Below, in pieces: positions 13,691 to 19,833 of a DNA stretch of 19,833 nucleotides. Position 1 is the stretch's first letter. Each line of letters opens with the position of its first letter. A model generated the notes under the pieces. The model did no database searches. It was not told the origin of the DNA and was given only the letters and a program-made list of their open reading frames with translations. The position numbers and the translations under genes were made by a program. This stretch comes from JBEIFW01 sp044370695 (GTDB taxonomy: Bacteria > Actinomycetota > Acidimicrobiia > Acidimicrobiales > Ilumatobacteraceae): NCBI GenBank assembly GCA_044370695.1, contig JBILVB010000061.1, forward strand, positions 1-19,833, in the 5' to 3' direction.

Positions 13691-14122
13691 TCAGTCGTAG
13701 TAGCCGGAGTGGAGGTACACGCAGGGCACCCCCGTCGCGCGCAGCGCCTCGATGTTCCGTCGGTCGTCTTCGAAGACCAGTCGCACGTCGAAGCCCTGCC
13801 GGCGGAGTCCGGACACGACCTCGGTCTTGAACACCGCCGTCGGGCGCTGCTCGCCCCCGGGTCGCATCACGAGCAGATCCCAACGCACCCGGTACCGCTC
13901 CAGCCACGCCAGGGTCTCGGTCTGCACCCGCAACGGCCGGGCGGTGAGCAGCACCACCACCAGGCCGGGCTCGAGCAGGTCGAGCAGGCGGGCCGTCTCG
14001 GCGATGAGGGGATCGTCCCCGCACGCGTCGAAGAACGCCCGCCAGTCCTTGCGTCCCCTGGTGTCGTCGAGGAAGTGCTGGCGCCCCGCAGCGTCGGACA
14101 GCACCCCGTCGAGGTCGAACAC
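13691..14122 (-). CDS. HAD phosphatase, polynucleotide kinase 3'-phosphatase-like
   Basis: The 143-residue HAD protein has motif I FDLDGVLSD (Asp3 nucleophile and Asp5), motif II LLTARP (Thr60), motif III Lys99 and motif IV FEDDRRN (Asp119/Asp120). The C-terminal FDVRLVFEDDRRNIEALRATGVPCVYLHSGYYD aligns with the phosphatase half of T4 polynucleotide kinase (FDVKLAIDDR...GVECWQVASGDF), as does the WDLLVMRP segment. There is no kinase or ligase domain, so it would be a stand-alone phosphatase; the real substrate is unknown. The start is GTG 14122, right at motif I; no earlier in-frame ATG or GTG exists except within the GTC-GTG pair, so the N-terminus is very short. It is 82 bp downstream of acs on the same strand. 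Confidence 0.75.
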   Translation of the reverse strand: MFDLDGVLSDAAGRQHFLDDTRGRKDWRAFFDACGDDPLIAETARLLDLLEPGLVVVLLTARPLRVQTETLAWLERYRVRWDLLVMRPGGEQRPTAVFKTEVVSGLRRQGFDVRLVFEDDRRNIEALRATGVPCVYLHSGYYD

Positions 14123-14204
14123 GACGGTCGGGCCCGGCAGGCGAGGCTCGCCGTTCCAGACCGGGTTGAGCGACGTCGGCCGGGCGGTCAGCGTCGTGCT
14201 CCGC

Positions 14205-16154
<1,950 letters not shown>

Positions 16155-16161
16155 GACTCGT

Positions 16162-16167
16162 CCCCCC
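16162..16167 (-). promoter_or_regulatory. Shine-Dalgarno-like GGGGGG of acs
   Basis: A G-rich run on the minus strand (GGGGGGA) ends 7 nt before the ATG at 16154. Together with the upstream -10 box it marks acs as a leadered gene. Confidence 0.45.
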
Positions 16168-16188
16168 AGGGCGCGTGGTACTCCCGAG

Positions 16189-16194
16189 ATCGTA
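16189..16194 (-). promoter_or_regulatory. -10-like TACGAT of acs
   Basis: On the minus strand TACGAT lies 34 nt before the acs ATG. A transcript starting about 7 nt downstream would have a leader of roughly 27 nt that carries the G-rich ribosome binding site. Confidence 0.4.
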
Positions 16195-16225
16195 CGCGAG
16201 CGCCGCCGGGATGGCCCGGGCTCGG

Positions 16226-16231
16226 TACGGT
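16226..16231 (+). promoter_or_regulatory. -10-like TACGGT, leaderless promoter of SDR
   Basis: TACGGT ends 6 nt before the ATG at 16238. It supports this ATG over the in-frame ATGs farther upstream, which would lie before or within the promoter. Confidence 0.5.
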
Positions 16232-16237
16232 GCGGCC

Positions 16238-17071
16238 ATGCTCGCCAACGACGCTCTCGCCGGCCGGATCGCGTTCGTCACCGGCGCCGCCCGGGGGATC
16301 GGCCGGGCCATCGCGCTCGCGCTCGCCTCGGCCGGGGCCGACGTGTGCGTCGCCGACGTCCACCTCGAGCCGTTCCGCGGCGAGCGCTACTACCGGCTGC
16401 GCGCCCGGGTGTCGGACGCGTCCGAGGACGTGCCGACGGCGCAGGCCGTGGCGGAACGGGGCCGGCGCAGTCTGGCGGTCGCCGTCGACGTCGCCGACCC
16501 GGCGGCGGTCGCAGCAGCGGCGCAGGCCTGCCGGGACGGCCTCGGCGCCCCGGACATCCTGGTGAACAACGCCGGGATCGTGAACAACATCGCCCGCATC
16601 ACCGAGATGAGCCCGGAGGCGTGGGAGCACGAGGTGCGGGTCAACCTCACCGGCATGTTCCACACCGTCCAGGCGTTGGTGCCGTCGATGGCCGAGCGGG
16701 GTTGGGGTCGTGTGGTGAACCTCGCCTCGGTCGCCGCCGTACAGCCCGGGCTCGGCCAGCCGGCCTACACGGCGTCGAAGGCGGGGGTGGTCGGCTTCAC
16801 CAAGGCCGTCGCGCAGGAGTTCGGTCCGGGCGGCGTCACGGCGAACGCCATCCTTCCGGGCCTCATCGCGACGCCGCTCGTGCGGTCCATGCCCGAGCGC
16901 CTCCGGGAGACGGCGGTTCGTTCGACGCCGATCAAGCGTCTCGGCGAACCTGCCGACATCGGACACCTGGCGGCGTTCCTCGCGTCACCGGCGGCCGGGT
17001 ACATCACCGGGACGGCGATCCCGTGCGACGGCGGCCTGCTCAACGCACGGGTCGGCGGGCTCGACGGCTGA
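16238..17071 (+). CDS. SDR family oxidoreductase with an insertion after beta-2
   Basis: The 277-residue short-chain dehydrogenase has the cofactor loop TGAARGIG (15-22), Asp40 at the end of beta-2 (NAD preference), NNAG (110-113), and catalytic Ser164, Tyr177 and Lys181 (LASVAA, YTASK). The end is ITGTAIPCDGGLLNARVGGLDG. Compared with the 245-residue SDR at 12246, about 25 extra residues (FRGERYYRLRARVSDASEDV region, ~46-65) sit between beta-2 and beta-3. Mycofactocin-linked SDRs also carry an insertion at this place, but their sequence motif is not clearly present here. The substrate is unknown. The start is supported by a TACGGT box; it is divergent from acs and converges on the methyltransferase. 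Confidence 0.88.
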   Translation: MLANDALAGRIAFVTGAARGIGRAIALALASAGADVCVADVHLEPFRGERYYRLRARVSDASEDVPTAQAVAERGRRSLAVAVDVADPAAVAAAAQACRDGLGAPDILVNNAGIVNNIARITEMSPEAWEHEVRVNLTGMFHTVQALVPSMAERGWGRVVNLASVAAVQPGLGQPAYTASKAGVVGFTKAVAQEFGPGGVTANAILPGLIATPLVRSMPERLRETAVRSTPIKRLGEPADIGHLAAFLASPAAGYITGTAIPCDGGLLNARVGGLDG

Positions 17072-17081
17072 CGATCAGCCG
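17065..17081. terminator. Short inverted repeat joining two convergent stops
   Basis: CGGCTGA (17065-17071) and TCAGCCG (17075-17081) are inverted repeats around a 3-nt loop. Each arm contains the TGA stop of one of the convergent genes (SDR on +, methyltransferase on -). A 7-bp stem without a T-tract is weak, so its role in termination is uncertain. Confidence 0.3.
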
Positions 17082-18067
17082 ACGGTCCATTCGACGACGC
17101 TGAAGGCTCCCAGGCCGTTCGGGTCCACCAGCGCCTCGGCCTCGCGCACGGCCGAGCGGCCCCGCAGGGCGGCGAGATCTCCGCGCGCCGCTCCGACCTC
17201 CCAGGCGAGACGCCCGGCCTCGACGAGTTCGTCGAGGCCGTGGAACCGCAGCCATTGGGCCTGGGTCCGCACGGCGTCGGGTTCGGCGACGGCGCCGAGC
17301 TGGTCGAGCGCAACCTCGCAGGTGACGTCCTGCGTGCCGAGCTCGCGCAGGTAGTGCACCCCGCGCTCGTGACCCCGGTAGGTCCGCAACCAGTCGCGCC
17401 ACGGCCGTCGGGTCAGCACCGCGGTCGTCGACGCATAGTCGAACACGACGATCCGGCCGCGGCGGATCCGGCCGAGCGCATCGGCCAACCAGAGGCCCGC
17501 CGCCCGTTGCAGCGGGGCGCGGGCCCCGTGGGGCGCTTCGGGAGGAAGACACGGGGGCACACCGTCGGCGAAGGGCACGAGCACCTCGCGACCGCCGGCG
17601 TCGACCCAGGCCTCCCGCCAGCCCCCGTCCCAGACGGCGAGATCGAACGGGAGGTTGTCGAGCAGCTCGTTGGCCACGATCACCCCGTCGAACGGCCCGG
17701 GTGGGAGCGAGTCGATCGACTGGAACGGGGCGCCGGTGGGGTGCCCCGCCCGTTGAGCGACCGATCGCTCCACCAGCACGTAGCGGGTCGAAGCCCAGCA
17801 TTCGGGCGCCGCCTGGGCCACGGCGCGAGCGAGCGTTCCGGGCCCGGCACCGGCGTCGACGACGACGAACGGGTCCGGCCGCCCGAGTTCGGACCACCAA
17901 CGGTCGAGCGCTCGTGCGATCACGGCACCGAACAGCGGGCCGACCTCGGGGGAGGTCAGGAAGTCGCCGCGGCGACCCGCCCGGCCTCCCGTCTCGTAGA
18001 AGCCCCGGCCAGGGGCGTAGAGGGCGTCGTCCAGCACGGCCGACAACGGCCGCAGGCCCTCAGGCAC
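17075..18067 (-). CDS. MidA/NDUFAF7-type SAM-dependent methyltransferase
   Basis: The 330-residue protein belongs to the DUF185 methyltransferases. The conserved N-terminal block LDDALYAPGRGFYETGGRAGRRGDFLTSPEVGPLFGAVIAR (12-52) is diagnostic, and SAM motif I is VVVDAGAGPGTLARAV (68-83). FDGVIVANELLDNLPFDLAV (about 145-165) matches the family block containing NELLDN. The human homologue NDUFAF7 dimethylates an arginine of the complex I subunit NDUFS2 during assembly. Here the GTG start overlaps the nuoN stop by 8 bp (GTGCCTGA), which strongly ties it to the complex I operon and suggests translational coupling. The protein is shorter at its N-terminus than many homologues, but the signature block is complete. 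The substrate in this organism is inferred, not shown. Confidence 0.85.
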   Translation of the reverse strand: MPEGLRPLSAVLDDALYAPGRGFYETGGRAGRRGDFLTSPEVGPLFGAVIARALDRWWSELGRPDPFVVVDAGAGPGTLARAVAQAAPECWASTRYVLVERSVAQRAGHPTGAPFQSIDSLPPGPFDGVIVANELLDNLPFDLAVWDGGWREAWVDAGGREVLVPFADGVPPCLPPEAPHGARAPLQRAAGLWLADALGRIRRGRIVVFDYASTTAVLTRRPWRDWLRTYRGHERGVHYLRELGTQDVTCEVALDQLGAVAEPDAVRTQAQWLRFHGLDELVEAGRLAWEVGAARGDLAALRGRSAVREAEALVDPNGLGAFSVVEWTVG

Positions 18068-19568
18068 CCGTGATGATCTCGGCCAGGTTGCCGTAGCGCA
18101 GCACGATTTGCGGAACGACGCCGATGGCCAGCGTGGACACCGCCGTGATCGCCAGGGCGACCGCGAGCGGCTGGGGCACGCGGACCGGGCTCTCGTCGCC
18201 GTCTGGGGCGGGCTTCATCCACATCTCCCGCAGGATGCGGCCGTAGTAGCCGAAGGCCACGACCGAGTTCACTGCGCCGATCGCGGCCAGGGCGACCGCC
18301 CAACCACCGCCGGCGGACAGCAGCGCCTTGAACACGTTGAACTTGGCGATCCAGCCGCCGAGCGGTGGGATCCCGGCCAGCGCCGCCATGAACCCGGTCA
18401 TCAAGGTGGCCAGGCCCGGGGCGTAGCCGAACAGACCGCCGTAGCTCGAGATCTCCCCCGAACGGGTCTTGCGGGCGACGGCCAGCACCACGGCGAAGGC
18501 ACCGAGGTTCATGGCGGCGTACACGATGAGGTAGGTCACCACGGCCGTGAGCGATTCGCGCTGGGTCTCCACGCCCTGACCGACGACGGCGAGGGGCATC
18601 AGGATGAAGCCGCCCTGGGAGACCGAGGAGTAGGCGAGCATGCGGACGATGTTCGTCTGGCGCAACGCCAGCAGGTTCCCGACCGTCATCGTGAGCGCTG
18701 CCAGCACCCAGAACAGGGGCTGCCAGACGTCCTTGCCCGCGGGGAGCGCGACGAACAGGAGCAGGAGGAGCGCCACGAAACCGGCCGCCTTGGACGCCAC
18801 GGACAGGAAGGCCGTGATCGGCGTCGGTGCGCCCTCGTAGGTGTCGGGCGCCCACGAGTGGAACGGGACGGCCGAGACCTTGAATGCGAAGCCGACCACG
18901 ATGAACACGATCGCGAGCGCCGCCACCGATCCGATGCCGTCGGCCGCGAGCTTCTCCTGGATCGTGGTGAACAGCGTGCTGCCCGTCGCCCCGTACAGCA
19001 GCGACATGCCGTAGAGCATCACGGCGGACGCAAAGACGCCGAGCAGGAAGTACTTCATCCCGGCTTCGTTGGAACGCACGTCCCGCTTGCGCCAGGCGGC
19101 CAGCATGTAGGCCGGGATCGACAGGACCTCGAGCGCCACGAACATCGAGACGAGATCGCGGCTCGACGCCATCATCATCATGCCGGCGATCGAACTGACC
19201 AGAAGGCTGTAGTACTCCCCCTGGTAGTAACCGCCTTCCTCGACGTAGGAGGTCGACAGGAGGATGACGACGTAGCCGGCGAGGAGGAACAGCCCCTTCA
19301 GCACGAGCGAGAAGTCGTCGACGACGTAACCGCCCCCGAACATCGAGATCGGACGGTCGTCGAACAGGGCGAGCGTGAGCACCGGCACGAAGGCCGCCAG
19401 GAGGCCGAACCCGGCGATCGACGACAGCAGGACCTTGGATCGCTCCTCGAGGAACAAGTCGACCACGACCAGCACCACGAACAGCCCGGCGACCACGATC
19501 TCGGGCGCGAGCGCATGGAGATCGATGTGGGGCTGGACCCAGCCGCTCTGGGCGAGCACACCGAACAC
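18060..19568 (-). CDS. nuoN: NADH-quinone oxidoreductase subunit N
   Basis: The 502-residue, roughly 14-helix membrane protein is the antiporter-like subunit N of respiratory complex I, part of the proton-pumping arm. Typical segments are IDLHALAPEIVVAGLFVVLVV, YYSLLVSSIAGMMMMASSRDLVSMFVALEVLSIPAYMLA (with the conserved TM5 Glu), GFAFKVSAVPFHSWAPDTYEGAPTPITAFLS (TM7 Lys), NIVRMLAYSSVSQGGFIL, and LAGIPPLGGWIAKFNVFKALL. The length is normal. GTG 19568 is chosen because it lies 2 bp after the nuoM stop; earlier in-frame codons overlap nuoM. The stop overlaps the start of the methyltransferase. Confidence 0.95.
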   Translation of the reverse strand: MFGVLAQSGWVQPHIDLHALAPEIVVAGLFVVLVVVDLFLEERSKVLLSSIAGFGLLAAFVPVLTLALFDDRPISMFGGGYVVDDFSLVLKGLFLLAGYVVILLSTSYVEEGGYYQGEYYSLLVSSIAGMMMMASSRDLVSMFVALEVLSIPAYMLAAWRKRDVRSNEAGMKYFLLGVFASAVMLYGMSLLYGATGSTLFTTIQEKLAADGIGSVAALAIVFIVVGFAFKVSAVPFHSWAPDTYEGAPTPITAFLSVASKAAGFVALLLLLFVALPAGKDVWQPLFWVLAALTMTVGNLLALRQTNIVRMLAYSSVSQGGFILMPLAVVGQGVETQRESLTAVVTYLIVYAAMNLGAFAVVLAVARKTRSGEISSYGGLFGYAPGLATLMTGFMAALAGIPPLGGWIAKFNVFKALLSAGGGWAVALAAIGAVNSVVAFGYYGRILREMWMKPAPDGDESPVRVPQPLAVALAITAVSTLAIGVVPQIVLRYGNLAEIITGA

Positions 19569-19570
19569 CG

Positions 19571-19833
19571 TCAGCCCCCGATGCCGATCGCCGCTTTGGC
19601 GTTGCGCACCAGGTCGCTCACGGCCGGGTCCATCACTCGGAACATGAGGTCCGGCACCAGACCGAACACCACGATCGCGAGCAGCAGGGGCGCCCACGCC
19701 ACCCATTCGTAGGCGTTCACGTCGTGGAGGTCCGCCCCGTGCGCATCGCCGTGGTCGTCCCCATGGCCGTGACCCCCGTGGCCGGCGTGGCTCGCGTGGC
19801 CGGCATGGTCGTCGTGGCCGGCATGGTCGTCGT
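19571..19833 (-). CDS. nuoM: NADH-quinone oxidoreductase subunit M, C-terminal end (partial)
   Basis: The minus-strand frame is open from the window edge to a TGA at 19571 and gives the last ~86 residues of NuoM; the rest lies outside the window. It begins with a His/Asp/Gly/Ala-rich stretch of about 35 residues, then VNAYEWVAWAPLLLAIVVFGLVPDLMFRVMDP, the last transmembrane helix typical of NuoM, and ends SDLVRNAKAAIGIGG. The assignment rests on this helix and on the position 2 bp before nuoN. The His-rich loop lies before the final helix and is encoded by short DNA repeats. Confidence 0.85.
   Translation of the reverse strand, partial: DDHAGHDDHAGHASHAGHGGHGHGDDHGDAHGADLHDVNAYEWVAWAPLLLAIVVFGLVPDLMFRVMDPAVSDLVRNAKAAIGIGG
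19780..19833. repeat. 18-bp tandem repeat within nuoM (His-rich loop)
   Basis: GGCCGGCATGGTCGTCGT is present at 19798-19815 and 19816-19833 as identical adjacent copies. A degenerate copy lies at 19780-19797. The window ends inside the array, so it may continue. On the minus strand each exact unit encodes the hexapeptide pattern D-D-H-A-G-H. In-frame length changes of 18 bp would alter the loop without disrupting nuoM. Confidence 0.75.

Noticed and set aside
18108..19712. Plus-strand open frame of 534 codons opposite nuoN
   Set aside because: It is the complement of a transmembrane protein and reads as charged low-complexity residues; nuoN on the other strand is unmistakable.

Overview
This window is about 20 kb of high-GC DNA with the gene content of an actinobacterium, most likely Acidimicrobiia or a close relative. 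The lineage is inferred from several traits together: two LLM-class enzymes of the F420-dependent type, a family III CoA-transferase, several SDR dehydrogenases, a threonine-rich LysM lipoprotein, and many start codons lying 6-8 nt after a TANNNT hexamer, as in leaderless transcription. The DNA is densely coding, with 20 protein genes (two cut by the window edges) and one tRNA. I see no insertion sequence, phage gene, CRISPR array or rRNA. It looks like ordinary chromosome rather than an island.

Region 1 (1-4956, + strand) holds the 3' part of a TLP1-type thiolase-like protein, then a tight operon of an FAD oxidoreductase, an F420-type LLM oxidoreductase and an MFS transporter. Region 2 (4969-7378, - strand) reads in the order divergent PlsY-like membrane acyltransferase, CaiB/BaiF CoA-transferase, SnoaL-like protein. 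Region 3 (7404-10162) has a CrtA-like monooxygenase on the + strand converging on and overlapping a CrtZ carotene hydroxylase. CrtZ is the last gene of a - strand cluster that begins with two overlapping alpha/beta-hydrolases, the second of which has glycine in place of the nucleophilic serine.

Region 4 (10244-13669) contains a LysM lipoprotein, pyrE, a divergent LLM oxidoreductase sharing a palindromic promoter with pyrE, an SDR, tRNA-Tyr behind a strong bidirectional hairpin, and a YajQ-family nucleotide-binding protein. Region 5 (13691-16154, - strand) is acetyl-CoA synthetase followed by a small HAD phosphatase of the polynucleotide-kinase 3'-phosphatase type. An SDR with an insertion at 16238-17071 is divergent from acs. 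Region 6 (17075-19833, - strand) is the end of the complex I operon: nuoM (with a His-rich loop), nuoN, and a MidA/NDUFAF7-type methyltransferase whose start overlaps the nuoN stop.

The points I consider most worth following are the linkage of the NDUFAF7-like methyltransferase to nuoN, the promoter architecture (leaderless TANNNT boxes and the symmetric pyrE promoter), the CrtA-like/CrtZ pair without carotenoid backbone genes, and the active-site-less hydrolase encoded beside an intact one.
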